From NCBI GenBank assembly GCA_036850595.1, contig CM072159.1, positions 4,305,978 to 4,369,977 on the forward strand: a stretch of 64,000 nt of DNA. Direction: 5' to 3'. Of the stretch, positions 48,531 through 60,500 are shown piece by piece. The DNA is from Rhyacichthys aspro (Eukaryota > Chordata > Actinopteri > Gobiiformes > Rhyacichthyidae). The position numbers were made by a program, and so were the translations under genes. The notes under the pieces are model-generated. The model was given only the letters and a program-made list of their open reading frames with translations. It was not told the DNA's origin and searched no databases. Every line of letters starts with the position of its first letter. Within the stretch, counting starts at the first letter, position 1.

Positions 48531-50334
48531 GGTTTCTGTTCAATAACTAGTCTGCATTTTGTAAGTGTGTAGGTGAAAATGATGACCTACTTCATAATGT
48601 CACTTAATAGTCATTATACACACCATTGTGTTTGAAAAGAGGGACGTCTGGCATTGAAGCTGTGTGGATCCCAGTTGCCAGTGTTTCTCAGATTGAGATG
48701 CCACCTGCCGGCCCCACAGCTAAACTTGTGGGCATATAAATTACACACAAGTGCCATAAATACACATCTATACATTCCTAGAGCTGGGCTAAACTTGGAA
48801 CAGTCAAATATACCATCCTTCATACTTCAGACATGAGCCGCAAAAAGTGAACAAACTCAAGCACCACATCTGTTTTAATTAAAGTACTGTTTTGACATTA
48901 ACTCATAAAACTGTTTGCAAAGGGAAATCCTAATAAATGAATGCAGACTGACTCCAAAAAAGTTTTATTGCGTGCATTAAACCAGCTGAGCAGAGCTGTC
49001 TAACAATCACGCCAATGTGGGGGCTTCTAAACTTGTGTTATGCAAATGCATGTGTGTGACTGCGCATGCTTCTTCTTTATTGTGGCATATGGGACGAATG
49101 CCGCAGCGGGGACACTGGGCTGGCGTTATTCAATCCGTGTGTTTGCGGGCTCTGGCGGGGTGCCATGCCACATTACCGCCCACTGAGAGCGAATGACTTC
49201 AAAGACGGTTTGGGGGCTTTTTCCTTGAGTGGAGCCACTGGATCTTCTGCCTGTTAAAATAAACTGCCGTTATGGGGGCATGTCCTAATTGCCTCCAAAA
49301 GCCATCAGTTTGTTTATCTTTAAACTTAGGCTGACTTATTTTTACTGCCGTGTGAATCCCCTCTGGCGCAGAGATAAAATATGCCATTTGGAAGATAATT
49401 TTGTCCAATGTTCATCAGAAGTTCACAGCAGGCTGACAGCTGTGCGACGGCAGACACCTTTGTAGTGCTGCGGAGCCTGCACAGTGATGGGATCATTCAA
49501 AACCTCTCAAATATAATTAAGTTCTTCAATTACTTCTACTTAATTCTTCTCACAATGTACGAGGGAATGCTTCATTTTGTATGCAATGTACAGATCTATT
49601 CTTTTCACTTAATGAACTGCATTCATGCTATTTTTAACCTCGGAGGAATGCGTCACCACAGTCACATTTAGTTCTTATCTGGGTTGGACACAGTTGTCAA
49701 GAAGGATTTGTTAAGTGCAAAAAAGGGACATGTGACCTTTTAAATGTGGATTTGGTTAGCAATAAACGTCTAAATGTAGCACTTTTACAGCCGAGTGTTT
49801 GTTTAATTGGGTGTAGATTAAAAAAGACGACAAAGACCAGATCTCTTTTCTAATAAAACACTCCAAGTTAAACCGCAGCATCATGGAAACACATTTGGCT
49901 CCTCAGCTTGTACTTTATAGCTGATAAAACAAGTTTGTTTCCTCTTAACAGGCTACTTATCTCAGTAAACTACCTGGCCTCAACAAACCACCTCAGCTTC
50001 ACCAGAAAAAGAACAATATTGGGGATTGTTCAGGGTTTTTATCACACTCTCTCATCCTGCTTGGAAATTATTCATTTGCTGCTAACTTCTTTGTCTTTGG
50101 AACCCAATTAGGAACTGTGTTAAAACAACTATTCTTTACAAAATGTCATTGGAGCAACTGGCTTCATCTAGCGGTGATGAAGCCAGGAGTGAAAGTAATG
50201 TTTTATTTCTCATGTTTTGCCAAACCTTCCCCTTCCCCTGCGTACTTGTCATACAACATGTTTAACTGTAGAGCTCTGTAGGCCTAATCTAATTAACAAA
50301 TCCATTTATCCTTTTTGGGTAATTCAAACCGGAG
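48531..50334. other. Intronic, possible conserved elements
   Basis: No exon is supported. The stretch 48960-49270 is GC-richer and free of transposon features, with a perfect octamer ATGCAAAT (POU-domain site) at 49040-49047. It is a candidate enhancer only by inference. Confidence 0.45.
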
Positions 50335-50555
50335 TCTAAAATTGCAGCTTTTCATGTGAAGCAAGGCACACCCTGAACAACTGCCAGTTCATCAGAAGGC
50401 TGACACTTAAGAGATGACTACTTACATTCTTTCTAATTGAATTTTAGAGTCACCAGTTCATCCATCAATGCGTGTCTGTGGACAGTGGCCTGAGAGAACC
50501 CACAGAGGCAGTCTTCCAGTCTCTTTGCTGTGAGGCAGAAGTATTGAACTTACGC
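50335..50555 (-). repeat. SINE/LINE-tail family C, copy 3 (reverse, degraded)
   Basis: The plus strand shows ACACCCTGAACAACTGCCAGTTCATCAG, AAGGCTGACAC, TTTTAGAGTCACCAGTTCATCC, AATGCGTGTCTGTGGAC, GAGAGAACCCAC and TTTGCTGTGAGGCAGAAGT. These are, in order, the reverse-complement blocks of family C. More diverged than copy 2. Confidence 0.6.
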
Positions 50556-52609
50556 AGAGAACAGATAATAAAATCTAGATTAGTTCTCTGGAATAAGGTT
50601 TGGATTATAAAAAGATTATCTAAGTGTTAGGTTCGCTTAGAACTGTGCATTTTAGCTGCTGCTACAGTCAAGTTAACCAACGGCAAATCATGGACAAAGG
50701 CATCATTTTTTTCACGCGGATGTATAAGAACCGGATCATATGTACCACTACTGATAAGACATTAGCAAATTTAAAATTGTGATGCCTGATGATTGTGATA
50801 TACACATGATTTGCCACATACTGTCACAATGGGATCACGTGAAGGGAAAGTGAAAATACGGCTGGATGTGCAATGGTCTTAAGGGACACTTCCACTATAC
50901 AGTATATTATACAATATATACAATATACAATCCAGGGCCAATACAGCACATTTGAATGTTAACCCCTGAAGAGCACTCTGTTTTGGCTTTATATGTGTTC
51001 GAAAACCACACTGATGGAACCAAACACCAAAGGCTTGTCAAAGTGGCATGTGGTAGACACTTCCTAGTCCTTTTTGCAGCCGAAACATACCCGTACAGAC
51101 CTGACCCATACTCTAATAGAAATGAGGCTTTAGTGACCAAAATCTATAGGGTAGAAATGAACCTGGAAAACCGAAATGTGTATTATGTGTTCATGAGCCT
51201 CTTTTGGGTGAATTTTGTAATTGCAATAGATTTCAGTAAGTGCAAAATTAAGAGTAGTCTGACACGAAGGACCAAATAACACCTTTAAATTGGCCCAAAT
51301 CTTAGTTAATGCAATGTATCGTAATAGTTTTTCAGTTGCTGGTCTTTCACTGGAACCACGAGGTCACCCTGACCTACGAACAGTCATTACATGCACCACA
51401 TTACTCTGATGTCTCTCCTGGTTACTTCCAGCTTCGCCGCCTTACAAATCAATTCCCTCTTTTACCAACTCAGCCTCCATCTCTCCATCCTGCTCCCTAT
51501 CCCCTGCTCCATATTTAACAGGATTGAACAAATGGCAGCTTCCATTAACAAGGCACGTCCAGGTCACTTAGCGCTGAAGACACCAGCAAGAGGGCAGCCA
51601 TTTTTAAACCACTCTCTCCTTCAGTATTTGTCTCTTCACTCCACAGTCAACACACGGAGTTGTGTAGAAGCAGCTGTCTCTTAGCCAGGGATTAAATGAT
51701 TCACTTACCAGCAGCGTTTTAATCCCCGCCATCACTCTCTCTCCCGCTCTGAGACACTTTGTTTCTTCACGTGGGTCCACTAAATTGAATTATATTTGAA
51801 TTATATCAGAAAGTAAGATATCTATACGTAATTAAACAATGACAAATGCTCTTTGTGGAACCCGGGTGTTAAAGCAAGCATATCCAGCAGAACGAATCCC
51901 TACAACAAGTCAGCCATGTGTTCCATTATAAGCACATTAGATGGAAGCACTTGTCTAATGAGGTGATTGAGTGCTTCAGCAGGCCGAGGGTGTGCGCCAT
52001 CTGCTTGAAACATAGTGCTTTTGAATCCAACAGATGACGGGTATAACTGTCTCTTGCCTCAGTCCAGTGCATCTTATTTATGATGATTTAGAAGCTCCAA
52101 ATTCTCAATTCAAATTCACACTCATGGCCAGGGTAAGTTTACTTTTTGGGTGAACTTCCGTTATGTGACAATCTGGATCTAATCCTTCGTATTATAGGTG
52201 CATTGTATAAAAGATAGTAATATAAAGCTGAGTCAAAAGTAAGACATTTGTTAACAAAGTCAAAATATGTTTTATATTCTGAAAAACTGCCTCAAAATAA
52301 CAGATGAGATTTTATAACTTCCTGTCCCTGTTGATACTTGTGCCCCAGGTGGACAAATTGAGCACTGCTGGAGGTTAAGCACATTGAACTCACAATCTTG
52401 CATGGCATTTATGACTTTGTTTCAAAAATTTGAGTGAAATCATCATTCAACTTATTTCCTTGTAACTCTTTTAGCAGTGTTTCAAAAGCTTAAGAGATGG
52501 AGAAATCAATTGAAACACTTCTAATCTGGTGTTATGTGAAAGACTGCAACTGTCGCTCTACATGAATCTCAACCAATGAATGTGCACTGATGACATTTCT
52601 AATAGTTTT
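50556..52609. other. Intronic, no exon seen
   Basis: AT-rich with a TATA/ATAC-rich patch at 50895-50935. The overlapping opposite frames at 50907-51140 and 50956-51279 (107 residues) have no domain and no paired splice signals, so they are not called as genes. Confidence 0.5.
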
Positions 52610-52820
52610 CAGCCTTTTTGGTGGCATCCTCTGGCAAAAGTGCAGACTGCAATTCAACAGCTTATACTTCTCCCTTGTAGAGCAGGTGAACAGCTATGGC
52701 GCCTGGCAGAGACCTGCTGCTGTCTTAGAACAAAACCAGTAGAAACAGGTCTGATGGTGGCTTTGCTTGAAAATATTGGGTGTGCTTGTACTTCAACAGT
52801 GCTCAGTTTATCCACTCCAA
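52610..52820 (+). repeat. Dispersed repeat family B, copy 2
   Basis: TTGGTGGCATCCTCTGGCAAAAGTGCAGACTGCAATTC matches the start of copy 1 (28010), and CAGTGCTCAGTTTATCCACT matches its end (28646-28665). Here the two ends are about 200 bases apart, uninterrupted. The frame at 52580-52858 runs through this repeat and is not a gene. Confidence 0.55.
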
Positions 52821-53659
52821 GCACTGAAAGAAACGGGAAGCAAATTAACTTCTGCTAGGTTCTGAGGAGCTCTAAATGTCTGACAGACAAATGCAAAGTG
52901 TGTTGTTTTGATGTAAATATACCCCGTTTGATCTGTGTGCTTCATTGTTATTCAACTATATGCATGCTACTCAATGCACATTTGAGCTGCAAATAGTCTC
53001 AGAATGATTATAAGCTGTGAACAGTAAAGTGTATGGAGATCAGTTTCAATCAAGGCACATCTGTCTGTTGAATAACTAATAGGAATCTCACTACATCAAA
53101 ACTGGCCCTTTCTGATGTCCTTACATGCTTCCATGCTGTGTGGGTTCTTATTATAAGCTTCCATATTGTGTAAAAGGCAACAATAGGTCAACACAGGTTA
53201 CGATCTGCCCTTGACATAGTGTCTACAAGATATTAGAGCTGAGAAAAGAGCAAGAAATAGTTCAACTGACCCTTCCTGACCAGGAAACTATCTGTTTGTG
53301 AAACCCCCTCAGGAAAATAATACAGTCCTGCCTGAACCCGTGATATCTTCCACATCATCAGCTCCTTGTCCAGTGTAGTTTATTTCCAAAACAAGCCAAC
53401 AGAGAGTGAATTCCCTCTTCGTCAAACACACTGCAAGGTAACAGCGAGTGCAACAAAGGCCAACAGTTAATGTTAAAATTAGATTCTATTAATCACAGCG
53501 CCTGGAATAGAAACAGAGCAGATGGGTCCAGTTTAGTGGTATTCAAAGCAGGGTAAACGGGCAGTAATTACTTTTTGGGAGTACAAAGATAACACTATCA
53601 ATACAGTGGTCCTTGCACTGAATCACACAGCACATTTGAACTCTAAAAGTTTGTAGGGT
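52821..53659. other. Intronic, no exon seen
   Basis: Nothing beyond AT-rich unique-looking sequence was recognised. Confidence 0.5.
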
Positions 53660-53790
53660 CAGTTGGTCCAAGGATAATGTTATCATTTTGTAACGGTTAT
53701 TATTACACTGCTGTTGGGGGAGATTGATGGGGTTGAGACAGAGACGGCAAAAACCAAATCAGGCACTGGAACTTAAGTTTCAAATAGTAC
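53660..53790 (-). repeat. Dispersed repeat family A, copy 3 (reverse fragment)
   Basis: The reverse complement reads CTTAAGTTCCAGTGCCTGATTTGGTTTTTGCCGTCTCTGTCTCAACCCCATCAATCTCCCCCAACAGCAG, closely matching copy 1 at 17259-17326. The rest of the repeat is absent or unrecognisable. Confidence 0.7.
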
Positions 53791-54574
53791 ATTCATCAAA
53801 ACACAAGCAAGACACACCACTAAGAGTCTAAGACAGTTGGACAGTGCTTTGTTTTTACAGCGTTCTTTCCATAAACCTCCTATATCCCATATTTAAACAG
53901 CCACAAATGTCTTTTCCACATTAATTTTTTTACAATTTTGTACCGAGCCATAGATAAGATGCTCTGGAGTTTGCAAATGGGACAGCGTCACAAACACGTC
54001 TCATGGAAGTTTTATGCAGACTGTGTTTTTAAATGCCATACTGTGACGTGTTTCAAATGCTGACCTCCTGGAGTCTCCTTCAGAATAATTACATGGTGGG
54101 GCTGTGAAAAATAAGTCTACTGCTGGTCAACATCACATTAAGTAAGTTGCCTGCCCACTCGCTTATCCCAGGGCTGGGTTTGTGGGACACTATGGTCTTA
54201 TTGATTTATCATCAAGTAAGTTCACATTGTCAAGATGTCAATAAACCCAATGTAAATAAGATTCCTTTCAGGGGCCAAAGATTGTGACACTTGTGTTGCT
54301 TTTATTAAGTTTTACAGTGTTTATTGTGTAAGATTTCCCCTTGATTTCAGTCTTTATCAAATCCGTTTATTTTTAACATTAATTTCCTCCATTTATACCT
54401 CATTTTTAGGCATCATTTTGCTAATTCACCTCAATTAGTGCCACTTTGGCCTCATTTTAAGCTCCATTTGGTCTCTTTAAAATGGTTCACCCTGTTTAGT
54501 GTCATTTTGAGGTGGCATTCTTACCTGTTGCATATCTTTAGAATAGTTTAGTGCCTTTTGTCACCTGATGCATT
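53791..54574. other. Intronic, no exon seen
   Basis: No coding exon, RNA gene or transposon boundary was recognised here. Confidence 0.5.
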
Positions 54575-54646
54575 GAAGGGCCAAAATAAACATGCAAAGG
54601 GCCGCATTTGGCTCTCTGGCCTTGAGTTTGACATATGTGCTCTAGT
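54575..54646 (+). mobile_element. hAT-like MITE right end (fragment)
   Basis: GAAGGGCCAAAATAAACATG, GGGCCGCATTTGGCTCTCTGGCC and TTGAGTTTGACATATGTGCTC match the right end of a common fish MITE class (GGGCCGCAAATGGCCCCCGGGCC...GAGTTTGACACC...). No matching left end was found in the kilobase upstream, so the copy is truncated or badly decayed. Confidence 0.55.
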
Positions 54647-57475
54647 CTAGAAAAAATACTTCAAAAGTCCTTTTTGAGCTACATTCTATACTTTAAGTGC
54701 ATATAACACTGACATTTGCTAATAGAATTGTCACCTTTTTGCATTGATTATACGTTTCCAAGTTATTTGCACCGACTTAAAATGTTAGACATGTTGAAGT
54801 AAAATCTATAATGGTCAAGGCATGGTCATTCATTTCAGGCTGGGTTTTAATGATGCCAGAAACAGACTGAAAAAGTGTTCAGGCCACAAATGAAGCAAAG
54901 CAGTTCCTACCAAAGCAACACCATGAATCTGCTAGTTTACTTCATATATCTGTACCCAGGGGCCTGAGAATGTTCAAGAAGTGTCCAAGTTTCTCATCCA
55001 GGTATTGATGTTCAGTTTCCAGCTGTAATTAAAGTGACATTGTATTAGCAGGTGTTCCTCGGTGCAGCCAGGCGCTCGCTGGCTGGTAATTGCATCCCTC
55101 CTGTGTTTTTCCATTTCACTCGCTGGAAAGCTCGGAAATGTGGTGTGTTTCTCTGGATACATGTAATTATTTAGTCCTTTGTGTGTGATTGTTAAAGCAC
55201 CTAAGAGCTTCTATGTGCCACGGCTACATTTGATTATATAATGACAGGAATATATCCGATTTAGACAGTGTGAGTGCTTTGGTTACAGGAAGAATAGGAC
55301 TGTGGGTGTATGTTTGTGCATGGGACCTGTTTGTTTTACATTGTTAGGCACGGTCTGGGAACAGCCATTACAATGTCATTTTCATGTGTTCCTGCAAAGA
55401 CCAAATTCAGCCACTCTTAGCTTGAAGCTTTTAAATTCCATCTGGAAGTGGGTAAATGGTTGTACAAAACATGGTCATGATTCCTGGGATGTCCACTTTA
55501 AACCGCAAAAAGGCACTTCTCAAGGAAAGCAGCACTAAAACTCTGTGGTCTTTGTTCCACTGATCCAGATGTCCATGTATTCGAGGTCCTCTGGTCACTT
55601 GCCAATAAGACACTTAAGTTCAACCTTGGCAGCTGAGAAGTCCTAAATCTGTCTTGGTGTGAGAAATTTTACATCATGGTAATGGTATATAGTATATCAT
55701 GATATAGTAATTGTTCTCAAAATTCACTTTCAAAGCAGTTGGAGATTTAGAAAATAGGGCTGTGTGGGGTAGATGAAAGGTTTAAGAAGTTGGCAGGAAC
55801 AGCATAGCACCATCAGTCTGAATGTGCTGTTCTTGGGTCAGATCAAATCAATTTTATATCAAACAAACCTCCACCAAATACAGTGAATCCTTTAGCTGCA
55901 TGTCACATTGTGCATACAGTGTGTATATGTTACACCACATAAATCCATTTACATATCGAAAACTGTACTCATTTTCTTCTGCATTTTTTTCATGTTGTTG
56001 TCAATATACCATCATTCATGTCATCATGAGTAATGTGAATTATGTCTTTTTATATTTGACATCTGGTTGGTTAGTGACTGACAGCTCTGATGACTGTGTA
56101 GTCACTTTTAGCTGCTTTACAATCTGAGAGGAGAGCAGTGATTGATGTGGGTGCTCTTACAGAGGCCTATTACTATTGCCGAGGAATTACTTCCCATCGC
56201 AGCAACTTTAAGTGCTCTGTTTTACTCTTTTGAATCGTCATATGTATGTTTGTCTATGTGTCTTTGTCATGAGCAAAATGTCATAGCCAGCCAATGCCCC
56301 TATTATTCATTTCTTACTGCACCTCAGTTTTAATTGTGACGAGATATTTTTTTATTTGAGTAGGGCTGCACATTATCACAAATATATCATTGTTGAGAAC
56401 TGCTGAAAGACCCATTTAAATGGAACAAACAAGATACAAGAGGTGCAAAAATAATTACAAAAAGTAAACTCTTTTACCATCACTGCATCCTTAGATTTTT
56501 GGTTAAAGTTTGCAGAACAGAAGGAGGAAGTCTTAGCGCCTGCAAAGCATTAATGCTACATCTGGCAGAAACCTCAAAAATGAATAAAAAATATAGTAAG
56601 CAGTGGTTTAAGTTAAAATTTGATGTGCTTGTCTAGCAGCCAAGAGAGGACAGTGAGAGTTCAGCGTTAGAATTGGATGATGTATACTTTAAAGGGTTGC
56701 ATTGATGTTTTTGAACTTCACTTGCCCTTTGGGTTGAACATCATCATATCGAGCTCTACTGAGGCCACAGAGGGCCTCTCAGCCTGTCCACTCGTTTTGC
56801 ACTTTCAATGCCACTTAATTCCCTTCAAACACTTTTTTCTTTTGTTTACCAAGGAGAGTGTCTGGAGAATTTGCTCTGACTTGGCTCTAATTTAGTTCTT
56901 GAATAATCCTTGTGCACACATTTACCAATGTGGTACCATGTGAGTTAGTTTATACAATCTGGGATGGTGCTAGTGCATGTTTTATTCATTGGGAATCTTC
57001 ACAGCACTATTTCACAGAGAAACAGAAACAACAGAAGTTTTGCCTATGAATGTTGTGTTGCTTTGATTTGCAAAGACAATATCAAATGTGAAAGACAGAG
57101 TGACACATTTCAAACCCATTTGTGAATGGGTGCCTGATATCACAGACTTATCCGTAATACACTCAGTCGTATCACAGCATATATACAGACAAGGTCTCAC
57201 TTTTTCTATATTCTCCACATCTAACACTTTTGCAATGACTTAGGTACTTTAAAAGATCTTTTTTGTATTAACCTTGGATTTAAAAAGTACTTTTGATCTT
57301 GAAGCAAGCATGATTTTGCAGACCGCTAACGTCAAAAGTGCATCTTGACTTTGTACAGTATCTATTTGAGAAAGTTTGACTGTGTGATATGCTGGACTGA
57401 CTTTGAAAATGAAAAAATTCTTAACAAAGTGCAGACTGTGCTCCCGTGACCTCGAAACATGATATTAAACATGAA
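54647..57475. other. Intronic, no exon seen
   Basis: AT-rich sequence. A TATAGTATATCATGATATAG imperfect palindrome lies near 55686-55705. The ORFs are short with no domain. Confidence 0.5.
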
Positions 57476-57500
57476 GGGTGGGCGAGGGGTGGGGGTGGGG
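57476..57500 (+). other. G-quadruplex motif
   Basis: Five G runs of 3, 3, 4, 5 and 4 are separated by loops T, CGA, T and T over 25 bases. Short loops and five runs predict a stable quadruplex on the plus strand of DNA, and in the pre-mRNA if the gene is transcribed left to right as the first exon implies. Confidence 0.8.
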
Positions 57501-60500
57501 TTAGTTGAGAGATGGATGGGTGCACAACTTGTGTCTTCAGAAGTGTTTCTTAACCCATTTTTAATCTGGAACATCTGCCGTACACTTAAGTGCACCATCC
57601 AGAGACGTGCTATTTTTTGATCAGAAGAATGACGGAAAGTCGCAAAATGGCACATAATGTCGTGACAGACATTAACACAGTTTGTTGCCTGCTCCAGTTT
57701 TATGAATTTGAGTTTAATATGCCACAGAGTTTCAGATGTCAGCTCATGGCATTTGCTTTAATATTTTTCTAGTGCATCCATGTGTTGATGGGTGACATCT
57801 ACTGAAAGAGTGGAAAACACCAATCAGTGCTTTGGGAGATTCAAAAGTTCAAATTTGTGTCACTGGAATTCAACACAGAGCCACTGCTTGAAAAGTTTTG
57901 ACCCAAGTAACAGACAGCAGAGACATTTAAGGAGTGACATATACACAACTTTAAGATGTTTAGTGGTTTATGAGCTTCTCACTCCTCTCTCAGATATTGG
58001 TAGGTATTTATCTCATTCATATTCTGTGTCAGTAAGACATTTATACTCGTTGTGAGCCACTGTCTTCTTTATGTGAATCCTGTTGACATAAAATGTTGAC
58101 ATATTTTATATTTGAAATGCCACACAAGTGAAAAAAGTACTAAATTAAAAATGCATTGCCAATTTGGGTAAATAAACACAAATGTGGCTATGAATCACAG
58201 ACTGTTGTTGTTTTGTTTGGTTGTTCTGAATATAGTGCTGAGGAGACTTAAAGCAAGATGTAAGAAAAGTGAGCATAACAGTAACTCTATTCAAAGAGTC
58301 CTTGGACTCGTCTTAGATTGGTAATATTTTGAATTCTGGGATCATAAAAGGGCATCCAGCTGAAGATCCAGTGGTAATAGCAATGTCCAAATACAAGTGA
58401 GGAGGGTGAAAAGGGTAAAAAAAGGGTGAAAAGAAAAAAAAAAAACTCTGGCTGGAACCCTGTGTATGCTGATCTGTGGGTGATTCTGATTCATCACTAG
58501 GTGTTGTCTTGATCTCAAATGATTGTACAGATTTTGAGTTATAGAGTCACAAGGCTGATTTTGTATAGGGCTCAATTTCCCATTATTTCACATTTCCTCT
58601 AATGGATATTTGACACTGTGCAGTTTCTAGGTGCTTTTATTTTGTCAATTTTAAAAATAAAAAGCAGATTTGAATTATTATCACTCACTTAATTAAATGA
58701 TAATTATCTTTGAAACCAGATACAAATGGCAGAGTATGTACTTTCAGCATTTAGCAGAACACATCCAGGCTTTTTTTTTTTTTTTTTTTTTTGGCTGAAT
58801 GGCAAAAACTGAGACAGTGGAAGCTCACCTGTTGAAAAGATCACACACACGCTTTCTCACACAGTCTATTATCCCTGGAGCTTATTAATGCAGATAGAAC
58901 AGCATTGTCAATACTCCCAGTGTGTCTTGACTATGGCACAGATATCATTCATTTTGTTTGTCATCTTTATTTGAGAGTTTGAATATTCCCCAAGAGAAAA
59001 TCACGTTTGGAATCCTTTCTTTTACCTTGAAACTTTACAACACCAGTTTGATATGTAAATGTGGCCCTTACTTATTCTCTATAGTCCCTCTAAAGCACAT
59101 GGAAGTCCTGCTGTTCTCATTCATCTCATGTATCTTACCGTCTGTGGCATCATACTTTCAAGTGTCAATGTCACACACACACACAGAGGCCCACACTGTA
59201 GGAACATCTCAGATTAACTGAGACCTCGGGGTCAACACATGCTGCTGGTGTCCATACTATTCAAGTTTCTCACTCAGCACACTGTCATCCATTCTGACCG
59301 GCTGCAGACACTAGAGTTAACTTGAGGATAGGCAACTTTCTATATGACTGACTGAATCAAATCAATAAGTACATTTTTAAAGCATTAGTTTAGTTAGAGT
59401 GTCCCAATTTTGAACAGGCCCTCTTCCAAGTATCCTGGATATATATGCTTGTGATTAATTCATTGGAGACTGTCCATAGATGTCTGCTTTTCTGATTAAT
59501 GCGGGTAAATCTGCTGAATATAGCTTATTTCTCCTTTTTTATATATCAGTTTGTTAATCATCACTAATGTCGTCGAAAAATAGATGTGTGGTGTCTGAAA
59601 CCGTTCACTGACTGAAGCTAGTGTTTTTGAGCATCTACAAAAGCCTTAAACAACATGTTATTTTCTAAATAGGTCCAGCAACAATTTAACTTCCTCTGAA
59701 AAATAATGGCTAATGATTGTGCTGTCTTTGGCGTACTCTGTTAGTATCTTCAGTTGCATAAAATGGAAAGGCCAGCGTATTGAGGAGATCAATTCCTCTA
59801 AGGTGTCTATAATCGCCCTTCTGATTCCAATGCACACAAAGAAAAGTTATTTCTCCCTGTCTTGCCATTTTTTTGATATATTATGATTATTATTTGATCT
59901 TGGGTTAATTATAAAAAAAAAAAGAAAAAAGAAAATACATCTGCAAGCAATGTCAAAGAAATGTCTTTGTTATATATATATGCTCTTGTTCTCATGGGAT
60001 CAAATATAATCAACCTTACATTAGCATACCCGACTAATAAGCCCAGCTGTAATGCAAGAAGGAGTGGCATTGGTTTTGAATTGCTCTTATTGATGGCATT
60101 AGATTTTCTTTCAGGTCTAGGTCTTACCATGAGTGACATAACCCTATTCACTGTAATACAAATGCGTGCTAACGTGCTTCAACAATGCTGCACAATAAGG
60201 CTAATTATGTCAATGTTCACCTCACGAAAAGATGTAGCTTTTTCCAGGTTATGATTAGGCAAAATTTCAGACTAATTTCAGATACTAATTTAATATATGG
60301 TGTGAAGGTATCAGAGTGGAGTGACAGCCATTTGGAATCACAGCAGAGCGTCCCTCAGGTTGTTTCAATCTAGCGCCAACGTAGCATCGTAGCAAGTCAC
60401 AGAGGTTACATTATTAGATGAGTAAACATTTTGAATTATAACATGTATTCTGCACAATCCCTGTAGATTTCAAATGGGCCATTAGATGTTAACCTTTACT

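Noticed and set aside
50956..51279. 107-residue plus-strand ORF with an opposing ORF
   Set aside because: Looks superficially protein-like but has no recognisable motif and no paired acceptor and donor; an opposite-strand ORF overlaps it.
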